Assembly (NCBI RefSeq): GCF_035046485.1
Contig: NC_085137.1
Coordinates: 251,370,733 to 251,434,732 of the forward strand
DNA: 64,000 nt
Direction: 5' to 3'
DNA from: Aedes albopictus
Lineage: Eukaryota; Arthropoda; Insecta; Diptera; Culicidae
This document shows positions 20,971-32,200 of the stretch, piece by piece. Each line of letters begins with the position of its first letter. Within the stretch, counting starts at the first letter, position 1. Under the pieces are notes generated by a model. The model had not been told where the DNA came from. It made no database searches and worked only from the letters and a program-made list of their open reading frames with translations. The translations under genes were made by a program, and so were the position numbers.

Positions 20971-22528
20971 AGAAAATGGTTTTTTAGTTGGTCGAAACCC
21001 ACATAACCTGAGAAACCACCTCTTGGGTATCTGATCAGCAGATTTTCTCATTCTATAAAAAACAAAGATTGTGTCACGAACCAATGTACATGTTTTACCT
21101 GCCTTACTTACCTCTCGTTCTTCTGCATATTATTCTTGAGCCAGTCTAACTAAGAAATTTTATTTGCTGGGTGGGTGACTTAAAATGCCTAAAGCATTAT
21201 TTACACGTTGCTGAACTTAGAAAACGTTGACTTTACTTGAAAGTGAAGAGGCTCCTCTAAAATCAAATCCGTTCAATCCATTTTTGCAACCTAGTGAGTC
21301 GACAAACAAAATTTCTGACCAGATGCACTTGATCGGTCTTCAGTCGCATTTTTTTCTGCATGAGGATAAACAAAATCAATATTTGCCCAAGTAATATGTC
21401 CCCCGGACAGAAATGCCAAACACAAACGCCCAGCATCCTACATATGTTCCTCTAGATAGCCTAGGATATGTATACAACCAGGAAATGTACACAAAAAATG
21501 AAAATGATCTCTCAGATTAATTATGACACAGCCAGTGTGCAGTCAAACAAAAAGGGTGCAGAAAGAAAGGCAGCAGCGTCGTCGTTCCCTTCCGTCCATG
21601 CAATGTACGCCCACCCCATGCACGTTCAGCATTGTGAGACACAATCAAGGAACTGAAGTACGCCAGAATGTTTAGATTAGAATATGAGCCTTGTTTATTC
21701 GCTCGCAATGGCCTTAATCATGGAAATCCATTTTTCGGGTCGGAAGGATTAAGCTGAGAGTGCATCCCAAATGTTTTACGTTGCCTCGCCGTTGGTGCCA
21801 GGGAGAGAAGCTGTGGACCGAACTACAACTAGATCATGGAAGAACCCCTCATCGTTCGATGCTGACGATGAGTGTTCGTTAGCCTAGTTAGGTAGGTAGG
21901 TAGGTGCTGTGGCTATGTAATTCGAAGACCGTAAGCTTGTTCAAACCATCCAAAGATAACATCCCAAATTGGAAAATAAACATTGCCGGAGCCGGAAGGG
22001 TATTTCACCAGACCTGCTGAATTTATTTCAATACACACAATCCAAGCAGGAGAAAGACACTGCAAAACACATTGAAACTAAATCGCTTCGATTGCATATT
22101 CCATCGATATTTGATGAAGAGTGCCTGGTGCTGGGCATTTTTTCCACTATCATCAACATACCGCATTCAAGTGCGCTTCCGACAGACCCTCTACACAGCA
22201 GCTGGACCGTTAGTTGGTTGTTGGTTACTTGCTGAAGAGTATAGGGATAGGCACCAACCTAATGGGAGAAGAAGCTTATAGAATTTACTTTTCCATGAAA
22301 AAGGGTGAGCGCGAGATGGTGAGGAGAAATAAAAAAACATAAATTGGAATTATTGGCTTACGTTCGCATGCTCTGGGGAATGGAAAAGTGCGCAAAGGGG
22401 CCCCGATGCAGTTACAACAAAAAATGAATCCTGAATCCTCTTTGCATTCACTTCGTAATCCCTCTTGCACTGGCCTACATATTATGCTGAACGCAATTAC
22501 AGTGCCATTTACGATGGCATTTTGGGAT
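20971..22528. other. No gene recognised
   Basis: About 1.55 kb with only frames under 90 codons and a small TAGG microsatellite at about 21890-21904. I see no protein family, RNA gene or inverted repeat. Confidence 0.5.
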
Positions 22529-22543
22529 GGAACCAAACTGCAT

Positions 22544-23606
22544 ACATACATACATACATTTATTTGTTCAACATCACCTTTAAGACAAAACATAATCAAC
22601 AATAGTACGCCACAATACTCGGCTAGTGGCTGCCGTTCTCCACCCTCGGTCGCGCCCAATGCTCGCTAGGTCACGCTCCACCTGGTCCGCCCATCGTGCT
22701 CTCTGCGCTCCACGCCTTCTTGTGCCAACCGGATCAGTTGAAAACACCAGTTTTGCAGGGTTGTTGTCCGGCTCACCGTATCCTTCCGGCTTTGGCCACC
22801 TTATGGATGCTGGGTTCGCCGTAAAGTGCAGCGAGTTCGTGGTTCATCCTTCTCCGCCACACACCGTTCCCCTGCACACCGACGAAGGTCGTCCTTTAGC
22901 AGGCGTCGCTCGAAAACTCCGAGTGCTTGCAGGTCCTCCTCGAGCATGGTCCATGTCTCGTGCCCGTAGAGAACCACCGGTTTTATAAGCGTTTTGTACA
23001 TGGTGCATTTGGTGCGTGGGTGAATCTTTTTCGACCGCAGTATCTTCTGGAGCCCGTAGTAGGCCCGCTGATGATGCGCCTTCGAATTTCACGGCTCAAG
23101 TTGTTGTCAGCCGTCAGTAAGGATCCGAGGTAGACGAATTCCTCCACCACCTCGAAAGTATCCCCGTCTATCGTAACATTACTACCCAGACGGATCCGGT
23201 CGTGTTCGGTTCCGCCTACCATTATGAACTTTGTTTTTGAGGCATTCGCCACCAATCCGACCTTTGCTGCTTCGCGTTTCAGGCAGGTGTACAGCTCTGA
23301 CACCGTTCCAAATGTTCTGGCTATTATAGTATCTATGTCGTCCGCAAAGCACACAAATTGACCGGATTTTGTGAAAATCGTTACCCGGCTGTTGAGCCCG
23401 GCTCGTCGCATCACACCTTCCAGAGCGATGTTGAAGAGTAGGCATGAGAGTCCATCACCTTGTCTCAGTCCCCGGCGAGATTCGAATGAACTGGATAGTT
23501 CACCCGAAACCCATTCGCAGTTTTGCACACCGTCCACCGTTGCTTTAATCAGTCTAGTCAGCTTCCCAGGAAAGCCGTTTTCGTCCATGATTCTCCATAG
23601 CTCTGC
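22544..23606 (-). mobile_element. 5'-truncated RTE-A copy with 15-bp target duplication
   Basis: GGAACCAAACTGCAT lies at 22529-22543 and 23607-23621. The minus strand runs from inside the RT (AELWRIMDENGFPGKL) through RRGLRQGDGLSCLLFNIALE and an intact FADD (about 23336-23347) to the C-terminal domain and a CATA-repeat tail (22544-22560). Frameshifts break it near 22990 and again in the C-terminal part. Truncation at the 5' end is the usual result of incomplete target-primed reverse transcription. Confidence 0.9.
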
Positions 23607-23621
23607 GGAACCAAACTGCAT

Positions 23622-23990
23622 TTTATGTAAAACTATTCTGGTAATAGAATACTGTTAAAATGAGTTGGAGTTGGTAAGAAATTAACGAGGTTTTCCAAAG
23701 TCTCAGTTCGGTTATCACCCCGGTGGTCGGAGACCGCTGCCGTATGTTGTTCACAATTCTTAGATGAATTTCCCTTGCTCGTTTAGCTAGCTGCCGTTGT
23801 TCACGTACCGCCCACACCTTGGAGTGTGTTTTGCCTCCAAAATCCTTGCAAGGTTTTCGAGGGGCGGCTTGAGAGAGCAAAAAACCCTTGTTATATTCTG
23901 GGTGTCGTTTTATGGCACATATGCTGTTGTTTGTTTGGTCTTTTTTGTCGTCTTATAGGGGAAAAACTCGCACTATCCATGTTTGGCTTA
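23622..23990. other. Flank between two RTE insertions
   Basis: No gene recognised. Its right part, about 23870-23990, is T/G-rich like 27450-28600 and is probably the continuation of the same degenerate jockey-type sequence before RTE-B inserted. Confidence 0.45.
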
Positions 23991-24024
23991 AGCATGGCCT
24001 TGGTTACTTACCTTTACTTACCGG

Positions 24025-27000
24025 TCAGGCTAAGGCCGGGGTGGCCTCTGCTGTACATAGTAGCCGCCTCCATTCCACTCGGTCCATGGCTGTTTGTCTC
24101 CAGTTCCGCACTCTGCGTAGGGTCCGCAGATCGTCCTCCACTTGGTCGACCCACCTAGCTCGCTGCGCTCCACGTCTTCTTGTACCGGTCGGATGACTCT
24201 CGAGAACCATTTTAGTCGGGTTGCTATCCGACATCCTGATGACGTGACCCGCCCACCGTAGCCTCCCGATTTTCGCGGTATGGACGATGGTTGGTTCTCC
24301 CAGCAGCTGATGCAGCTCGTGGTTCATTCGCCTTCTCCAAGACCCGTCTTCCATCTGCACTCCGCCGTAGATGGTACGCAACACCTTTCGTTCGAAAACT
24401 CCAAGGGCGCGTTGGTCCTCTGCACGTAGGGTCCATGTTTCGTGCCCATAGAGGACGACCGGTCTAATCAACGTTTTGTAGATGGTTAACTTCGTGTTAC
24501 GGCGAACTTTATTCGATCGTAGAGTTCTGCGGAGTCCAAAGTAGGCACGATTTCCTGCCACAATGCGCCTCTGAATTTCTCTGCTGGTGTCGTTGTCGTC
24601 GGTCACCAGTGAGCCCAAGTACACGAATTCTTCAACCGCCTCAATTTCATCACCGTCGATATGAATTCGGGGTGGCGGGCGCGGTGATTCCTCCCTGGAG
24701 CCCTTTGCCATCATGTACTTTGTCTTCGACACATTAATGACTAATCCGATTCGCCTGGCTTCCCTCTTTAGTCGGATGTACGTTTCCGCCATCGTCTCAA
24801 ATTTTCGAGCAATAATATCAATATCATCGGCGAAACCAAGCAGCTGAACGGACTTCGTGAAAATCGTCCCACTCGTGTTTATCCCCGCTCTTCTTATTAC
24901 ACCCTCCAAAGCAATGTTGAACAGCAAGCACGAAAGACCATCACCTTGCCGTAACCCTCTGCGAGATTCGAAGGGACTCGAGAGTGTCCCTGATACTCGA
25001 ACTACGCACATCACTCGATCCATCGTCGCCTTGATCAACCGTATCAGTTTATCCGGGAATCCGTATTCGTGCATAATCTGCCATAGCTGTTCTCGATCGA
25101 TTGTATCATACGCCGATTTGAAATCGATGAACAAGTGATGTGTGGGCACGTTGTATTCGCGGCATTTCTGCAACACCTGGCGGATGGCGAACATCTGGTC
25201 CGTTGTAGCGCGTTCACCCATGAATCCAGCCTGATATTGCCCCACGAACTCTCTTGCAATCGGTGATAGACGGCGGCATAAAATTTGGGAGAGTATCTTG
25301 TAGGCAGCGCTCAGTAGTGTGATCGCGCGGTAGTTTCCGCAATCCAACTTGTCGCCCTTTTTGTAGATGGGACACACGATACCTTCCATCCATTCCTCCG
25401 GTAATACTTCCTCCTCCCAAATCTTGGTAATGACCCAGTGTAGTGCTCTCACCAGTGCTTCTCCACCGTATTTTAGAAGCTCGCTTGGTAGTTGATCTGC
25501 TCCAGCGGCTTTGTTGTTTTTCAACCGGCCAACCTCCTCCTCAATCTCTTGAAGGTCAGGGGCCGGAAGTCTTTCGTCCTGTGCACATACTCCTAGATCG
25601 GTTACCACGCCACCTTCGGTACTTGCAACGTCGCCATTGAGGTGCTCATCGTAATGCTGCCGCCACCTCTCGACCACCTCACGCTCGCTCGTGAGAATAT
25701 TCCCGTGATTATCTCGGCACATGTCGGCTTGTGGCACAAAGCTTCTGCGCGAGCGGTTCAGCTTCTCGTAGAACTTTCGTGTGTCCTTAGCGCGGTACAG
25801 CTCTTCCATCGCTTCGCGATCTCGTTCTTCCTGCTGGCGCTTCTTCATCCGGAAGACTGAGTTCTGCCTGTTCCGCGCCTGTTTGTAACGTGCCTCATTC
25901 GCTCTCGTACGGTGTTGCAGCATTCTCGCCCATGCTGCATTCTTCTCGTTTTTCAACTGTTCACATTCGCCGTCGTACCAGTCGTTTCTGTGATTCGGAG
26001 TCGCGAAACCTAGTGCTGTAGCCGAGGTACTGCCTATGGCGGATCGGATGTCCCTCCAGCCATCTTCAAGTGTAGCTGCGCCAAGCTGCTCTTCCGTTGG
26101 TAGGGCCACTGCTAACTGCTGCGCGTAGTCTTGAGCCACTTCTACGTTACGAAGTTGCTCGATGTTGAGCCGCGGCGTTCGACTTCGACGCGTGGAGATA
26201 ACTGTCGAAAGTTTTGAGCGCATGCATACAGCGACTAAGTAGTGATCCGAATCTATATTCGCACTGCGGTATGTGCGGACGTTGGTTATATCCGAGAAGA
26301 ATTTACCGTCGATTAGAACGTGGTCGATTTGGTTTTCTGTTTGGTGGTCGGGTGATCTCCAGGTGGCTTTGTGGATATCTTTGCGGGGGAAGAAGGTGCT
26401 TCGGACTACCATACCACAGGAGGCTGCAAAGTTTACGCATCGCTGGCCGTTATCATTCGATACGGCGTGCAGGCTGTTTCGCCCGATTACCGGTCTGTAC
26501 ATTTCCTCCCTTCCTACCTGCGCGTTCATGTCGCCGACAACGATTTTCACGTCACGCGGCGAGCAACCATCGTATGTTTGCTCTAACTGCGCGTAGAACG
26601 CTTCTTTCTCGTCATCGGGTCTCCCTTCGTGTGGGCAGTGGACGTTGATGATGCTGTAGTTGAAGAAACGGCCCTTAACTCTCAACATGCACATCCTTGC
26701 GTTGATCGGCTGCCACCCGATCACACGTTGTCGCATCTTGCCCAACACTATAAATCCTGTTCCCAGTTCATTGGTGGTGCCACAGCTTTGGTAGAAGGTA
26801 GCCGCTCGATGCCCGCTTTTCCACACTTTCTGTCCAGTCCAACAAAGTTCCTGCAACGCCACGATGTCGAAGTTGCGGGGATGTAGTTCGTCGTAGATTA
26901 TCCTGTCACATCCTGCGAAACCTAGTGACTTGCAATTCCATGTTCCAAGTTTCCAATCGTAGTCCTTATTTCGTCGCGTGGGTCTTTGCCGATTGTATCG

Positions 27001-27072
27001 AGTCGTATTTTCTCCTATGTTATTCGCAATGGGGATTTTTACGGATGGCTTATTGGGCCTACGCCAACACTC
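24025..27072 (-). CDS. RTE-B endonuclease/reverse transcriptase polyprotein (intact frame)
   Basis: The frame is open for 1015 codons from just after a TAG at 27073-27075. Counting from there: apurinic endonuclease motifs TWN (44-46), LQE (73-75), GDMNAQ (180-185) and SDH (275-277). RT blocks are NNKAAGADQLPSELL (from about 519), YRAITLL, HHLFIDFKSAYD, RRGLRQGDGLSCLLFN and catalytic FADD (747-750). The C-terminal domain holds RLRWAGHVIRM and RRRGAQRARWVDQVE. All visible catalytic residues are present. There is no in-frame ATG before the endonuclease motifs; the first possible near-cognate start is GTG at 26862-26860. Translation may therefore depend on a non-AUG start, re-initiation or an upstream frame. 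The product would nick DNA and copy its own RNA at the nick. Confidence 0.9.
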   Translation of the reverse strand, partial: ECWRRPNKPSVKIPIANNIGENTTRYNRQRPTRRNKDYDWKLGTWNCKSLGFAGCDRIIYDELHPRNFDIVALQELCWTGQKVWKSGHRAATFYQSCGTTNELGTGFIVLGKMRQRVIGWQPINARMCMLRVKGRFFNYSIINVHCPHEGRPDDEKEAFYAQLEQTYDGCSPRDVKIVVGDMNAQVGREEMYRPVIGRNSLHAVSNDNGQRCVNFAASCGMVVRSTFFPRKDIHKATWRSPDHQTENQIDHVLIDGKFFSDITNVRTYRSANIDSDHYLVAVCMRSKLSTVISTRRSRTPRLNIEQLRNVEVAQDYAQQLAVALPTEEQLGAATLEDGWRDIRSAIGSTSATALGFATPNHRNDWYDGECEQLKNEKNAAWARMLQHRTRANEARYKQARNRQNSVFRMKKRQQEERDREAMEELYRAKDTRKFYEKLNRSRRSFVPQADMCRDNHGNILTSEREVVERWRQHYDEHLNGDVASTEGGVVTDLGVCAQDERLPAPDLQEIEEEVGRLKNNKAAGADQLPSELLKYGGEALVRALHWVITKIWEEEVLPEEWMEGIVCPIYKKGDKLDCGNYRAITLLSAAYKILSQILCRRLSPIAREFVGQYQAGFMGERATTDQMFAIRQVLQKCREYNVPTHHLFIDFKSAYDTIDREQLWQIMHEYGFPDKLIRLIKATMDRVMCVVRVSGTLSSPFESRRGLRQGDGLSCLLFNIALEGVIRRAGINTSGTIFTKSVQLLGFADDIDIIARKFETMAETYIRLKREARRIGLVINVSKTKYMMAKGSREESPRPPPRIHIDGDEIEAVEEFVYLGSLVTDDNDTSREIQRRIVAGNRAYFGLRRTLRSNKVRRNTKLTIYKTLIRPVVLYGHETWTLRAEDQRALGVFERKVLRTIYGGVQMEDGSWRRRMNHELHQLLGEPTIVHTAKIGRLRWAGHVIRMSDSNPTKMVLESHPTGTRRRGAQRARWVDQVEDDLRTLRRVRNWRQTAMDRVEWRRLLCTAEATPALA

Positions 27073-27092
27073 CTATCTCGCCGGAGGGCCAT
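27039..27092 (-). CDS. 17-codon leader frame overlapping the RTE-B ORF
   Basis: ATG at 27092-27090 opens MALRRDRSVGVGPISHP and stops at TAA (27041-27039). It lies in a different frame and overlaps the start of the long frame by about 34 bases. RTE elements often have a tiny first ORF overlapping the main one, so it could deliver ribosomes to the AUG-less main frame. The sister copy at 39111 keeps the same ATG context. Confidence 0.4.
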   Translation of the reverse strand: MALRRDRSVGVGPISHP

Positions 27093-27449
27093 CGTGCCAG
27101 TTCTGTTTAACGTCCCAACCAACACTGGGACGACCACGCTGATGGGGCTACCACCTTGGATCTAGCTGGGCGTGGTGCAGCGTTTCTTACTCAGCCGCTG
27201 GATGCCAGAACAGACGCTGTTTGAGCCGCACCTCCTTGGTGAACAGACACTCGGATCGTACCTCCTCAATCTAGCTGAAGTCAGAAGGACAACAGTGCCC
27301 AGGCTGCGCTACCAGCTAAGCACACAACTCTTAGCTGGCGGTCTTTGTCATCGTTTGACCCGTGGAAGCATGAGGTAGGAACTTGTGAGGACCAGAGCTA
27401 TATTGGACGCTCTCCTTATCGACTCACCGTTTTGCAGCATGGCCTTGGT

Positions 27450-29246
27450 ATGTGCTCTAAAAAACCCTTGTCTTTGGTTGTGTATTTGCTTTTGGTCTTC
27501 GGTGTTTGGTTTATATATTGTTAAGTAGTTCCGTTTTCTTGAGGAATTCAAGAAGTTTTCTTTCGTTCATCATTGTTTTGTTATGTGTGTCTTATTCTGT
27601 AATGTGTTGTGTTTTGTTCTTGTTGGGTCATATCCTGTGCAGTCATATGGTCTGCTGTGGGTATGTATTTACAGTACATATTGGCATTTTTGGTTGATCT
27701 TCATTGTGTGGGGGGGTTTTTTTGTGGTATTCAAGTATGGTCTATTTAACCCTTGTGATTGTAAGTATATCTTTTGTGCTAGCGTACTGCTTTCTTCTTT
27801 TTCTTATGCGATTGGCTATATGTTTGTTCCACCAGAGTACGTTTTTGTCTTTTGGTGATGTGGTCTTCGGTTTATTCGCATTTGTTGTGCTTGTTATTTC
27901 TTCTGTTCGTTGTTTGTGTATTTTCCATCTGGTATGATGTTCATGGTTAATATGCTTTGGATTACTTTCCTTTTTGTTTGTCTTTTGTTCTATTTTGTTA
28001 TGATTTCATTTTGTTTTGGTTGTTTCTTTTCTAGGTTTATTGGGGTTGTCTCAGCCCCTGCAGTCTTTTGTTTGTTTTAACATGTTTTCCTTGTTCATGA
28101 GGAAGCAATCCATCTTGTTCGATTACATCTTGGACTGCTGTTCCCCATCTATCCGTTATGGAGCTTCTCCATTCCATACTGTGTGCGTTTAGGTCGCTTA
28201 TTTGTGTGGATGGTTTTGGTAGTTGTTTCACTACATCGGATAGTTCCATTTTCTGTTCTGTGGGTTTCTTTTTGGGTGGGTGTTGGTCTATGTATGTGTT
28301 GACTTTCCTAGTAGGCTGTATGCTACTTTCTGCATTCTATATTTTGTTTGGGTTTATTTATGTGGTATGGATTTATCTATGGCCAGAGCTGCTCCATTTT
28401 TGGGTGGGCTTTTGTTCGCCGTTATGTGCTATCTATTTTTTTTTATTGTTAAGTGTTGTCGGTTGTTGTTGTTGGTATTGATTGTTGGTATGTGGTCTGC
28501 CCTTTTCGCTGTGTTTGTTGCGCTTGGCTTCTGTGGCATTTTGTTTCTATCATTGTTATAGTAATTCTTATTGGTCTTTTTGGGCCGTCCTTTGGTATAT
28601 CTTGGGTTGTGGTTAGTTGAGTTTGGTTGATTTGCCCTTTGGGCTGTGTTTGTTGCGCTTTGGCTTCTGTATCGGTTGGTTTCTACCGTTGTTACGGTAG
28701 TCCCTATTTTACTTTTGGGGGTGCCCCTGGTATATTTTAGCTTGTGGGTATTTTTGTTTGGTTGATCTGCCCCTTTGGGCTATGTTTGTTGCGCTTTGGC
28801 TTCTGTATCGGTTGGTTTCTACCGTTGTTACGGTAGTTCCTTATTTTTCTTTTGGGGGAGCCCCCCAGTCTATCTTAGCTTGTGGTTATTTTTGTTTGGT
28901 TGATCTGCCCTTTGGGCTATGTTTATTGCGCTTTGGCTTCTGTATCGGTTGGTTTCTACCGTTGTTATGGTAGTCCCTATTGGTTTTCTTTGGGGATGTC
29001 CCTTAATATATCTTGGGTTGTAGTTATTTTTGTTTGGTTGATTTGCCCTTTGGGCTATGTTTGTTGCGTTTTGGCTTCTGTATCGGTTGGTTTCTATCGT
29101 TGTTACGGTAGTCTCTATTGGTATTTTGGGGGGTGTTCCCTTGGTATATCTTGGATTGTGATTATTTGGGTTTGGTTGATCTGTCCTTTGGACATCAGCG
29201 AGGCCCAGCCCAGGTGTCGGGAGGGTTCCCTGGTGACCTTATGCCC
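27450..29246 (-). pseudogene. Degenerate jockey-type non-LTR element, minus strand
   Basis: The minus strand is A/C-rich, as jockey-type coding strands often are. At 28037-28249 it reads QLPKPSTQISDLNAHSMEWR, close to the jockey endonuclease block around DLNAHS. Around 27760-27860 it reads LWWNKHIANRIRKRRKQY, the 'WWN' block that follows the endonuclease. Near 29190-29246 a degenerate zinc-knuckle-like GKVGHKVTREPS is cut by the transposon at 29247. Stops are frequent. Confidence 0.55.
28600..29190. repeat. 138-bp tandem repeat (about four units)
   Basis: The phrase CCTTTGGGCT followed by TTTGGCTTCTGTATCGGTTG and CTACCGTTGTTACGGTAGT recurs near 28634, 28771, 28909 and 29046, with a degenerate fifth start near 29180. 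The spacing is close to 138, a multiple of three, so a frame survives across units on both strands. An inner palindrome (CTACCGTTGTTACGGTAG) is present in each unit. Confidence 0.85.
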
Positions 29247-32200
29247 CACGGTGTGTTGGAAATGGAATATTATCGCACTTTCATGAACCTCGGATTTCTC
29301 TCCGTTAAAAGTCAGCATTGGTAGTCCTTATAAGGTTTCGGAAGTGGAAAAAATAATCCATCGGGGAAAATTGAAAAAAATGCTATTCTAGTATTTTTAT
29401 TTAGTATAGCTAAACAGGAAATAATGTATTTTTAATAATCTAATAAGTAAAAACTGTTTTAGCTTAAATTTCTACTACATAGGTGTACAATTATACAAAA
29501 AAGGATAATAAAGAGGTAGGAATTTTAATTTCGACACCCGCCCTAAGTATCCAGCCCACAGCAGTCTACCGCATACTATTCATTGCTATGTGCAGATATA
29601 ATGCGAATGGCAAATGAGGGATCACCAGATGCGATAGGATATTTTATATATACACCGCTGTCAATGTAAGCTTCAGTTTGCTTTTCCATGACTCTACGGG
29701 CTGCCCATATACTACCATGTTACCGCATTTGAAATGCATTTAGTTTTTATTTGCGTCCTGAACGCACAAAGCAATAACATTAACCGCTACGTTGCTGACT
29801 ACGCGTGCTTCAAATGACTGCAACATGTTTCAAATTGTTGATATTTAACTTAGTAGGCGCTGACTCTTTTGACACAAAGTTATCCTGAGTTTTACGCAGA
29901 TGTTGGTTTCGCGGAGTCATGAAGCCTAATCACGAAATTTCTCGTAATTCAGTATGCGTTTTGTGTTTTGAGAAAACGAAATCTTCCAGAAAGATACATA
30001 AAACGTTAAAGCAAACAATAGTAGAGTGTTTTTTGCCGAGTTATAATGAATATGACGAAATATACCCGAAAGTGTTGTGTGCCAAGTGCTACATGGTCGT
30101 TTATAGACGGTCGAAAGGTAAGTTAAAGAGCTAGGCTTACGACAATGATTTGATACTAGTTTTTTCTAATCAGGGCTTGCGCATAGTACCATACAATTAC
30201 ATGATTATAGTAAAGATAAGGTGGCTGTTACGAGAAAGCAAAAGTCGTCCGAGCATATGTGTAGCATCTGTGAAGTAGCGCGTGCAAACCCTCTGAACAA
30301 ACAAGTGCAGATGAACAAGCATACGAGCTCAAAACATTCCAAAACTCGTCAAAAATTAAACATATTAAAGATCTGTGCGAAATGTTTGTCAGGAGTTAAT
30401 TGCGGAAAGCCTCATGTCTGCACCAAGAAAAAGAAGATCGAAAACCTTGCTAAAATTGCTGGAAACGATGCCGACAAACTCTTGAGCAGCTCTTTACAAA
30501 GTAGAGTAACTTCGACAAACGATGTGGTTTTAAAAAATATCAGAGGCAAAGGAACAAAAGTTAAGGTAATGAAAAGCAAGACGAAAGCGGTGAATAAAGG
30601 CAGTCTTTCACATAACAACATTTTGAAAATTAAAAACGTATTGGATCTCAGCACCAGAAAGGTAATTAATTACATATATTCCGTTTGATTGTTATTAAGA
30701 TCCTTGTTTCTTTTTTAGACTGAAAAACTTGCGAAAGCTCTCCGTGAATCCAGCTCGGTGACTATTCAACCCGGTTTACGATCCGTTCTCACCAGCTCAG
30801 CCCATGAGCTAGATGACTTTTTTGGATCAGAGCTTATTGCTTTTACGAAATCAAACGGCAATGTAACAAGTAGTACACAACAGTATTTAGTTTATTGCCA
30901 AAGTGTACACGGTCTAGTTGAGTATGTAAAAGGTCGACGAAATATTCAAGATGCTATTTTGCTCGTGGGCATTGATGGAGGACAAGGCTCGCTCAAATTC
31001 ATCTTGAGTATTGAGGATAAACAAGAAACCAATCAGACTGAATATAAATATACGGGAGTTAAGCGTTGCTTCATTCTCGCTTTGGTGCACAACGTCCAGG
31101 AAAACTACGAGAACGTTGCGAAAATATGGAGGAAGTTGGATCTTGGTATGCTGAAGATCACTGTTACAGGTAAAATTTGAACGATGTTGTAAGATTGTGA
31201 AATATTCTTTATTTGGAGCTTTCTTTATAGGTGATCTCAAGATTATCAACATTTTAGCAGGTGTCATGAGTAACAGTGCTACTTTCCCCTGTGCGTTCTG
31301 CACAATTGATAAAAAGGATCTGGGTATGAAGTTTGGGTCGCTGCGAACGACGACATCTATCGCAGAAAACTATACGTCCTGGAAAGCAAGTGGAGGTCAC
31401 AAAAACAATGCGAAATCGTTCAACAATTGTGTTAATCTGCCTCTCTTCGAAAAGAGTGATGAGACATTTGTTTTAGATGTGTGTTCGCCACCCTCACTAC
31501 ATCTGCTCCTAGGCATGGTCAACACAGTGTATAATTCAATTGTCGAGTGCAATTTGGAGATGGCTCAATCATGGACTGCAGCTGCGAGTGCAACGCGTCA
31601 TGCACAATTTGGGTTTACCGGAAGGCATTGCCGCAGCTTATTGAAAAAACGAAGCATACTGGAAAGCGATTCCAGTACAGCAAAATATGCTGAGGTTCTA
31701 AATGAACTGCAGAGGATGGTTGATGCTTGTTTTGGATCCGAGCTAAGAGAAGACTTCCAGCAAAGCATTGAAGAGTTTTGCAAAGCGTGGCGATTCATCC
31801 AACTTCCGATGACACCAAAATTCCACAAAATCCACCAACATGTTAAGGAATTTTGTAGCAACAAAAATACAGGCTTGGCAAAATATTCGGAACAAACCAC
31901 GGAAGCAATCCATAGGGACTTCACGAAGAAATGGGAAAATTACAAAGTTCCGCATACAAGTTCGGATTTTGCGAAGAATTTACTGAATTGTGTTGTTTCT
32001 TACAATAGTCTCCACATTGTATAACTTCAATATTATATAAAAATCTATAACCTCTTTCCTGCTGTCGGGGTATCTCTACCGGTTGAGGGTCTCGGCCTTC
32101 AACCGGAAGAGTTGTACCTTGTTCAGTCATATTGGCGGCTTTACCCTCGACTTTGCCAAAACCTCAGTCAAATAACCAAGTTTTATTGAATAGATGTAAT

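Larger units (their letters stand above)
24005..27435 (-). mobile_element. Complete RTE-clade retrotransposon (family B), putatively recent
   Basis: AGCATGGCCTTGGT is directly repeated at 23991-24004 and 27436-27449. Between the copies lie, on the minus strand, a 5' leader of ~340 bases, a long frame with endonuclease and RT, and a very short 3' end (GGTAAGTAAAGGTAAGTAA). The total is 3431 bp. A perfect duplication and no visible stop in the main frame suggest a young insertion. Partial copies occur at 37834-38160 and 39098-41135. Confidence 0.92.

Noticed and set aside
27583..27937. Hydrophobic plus-strand frames resembling membrane proteins
   Set aside because: The plus strand here is T/G-rich because it is the complement of an A/C-rich jockey-type coding strand; the apparent membrane helices are shadows.
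28600..29190. CRISPR-like array
   Set aside because: Units are adjacent 138-bp tandem repeats without unique spacers, in a eukaryotic transposon-rich context.
28882..29286. 134-codon frame with three repeats of about 46 residues
   Set aside because: Produced by the 138-bp tandem repeat read through; no start context, and the final part runs into the neighbouring transposon.
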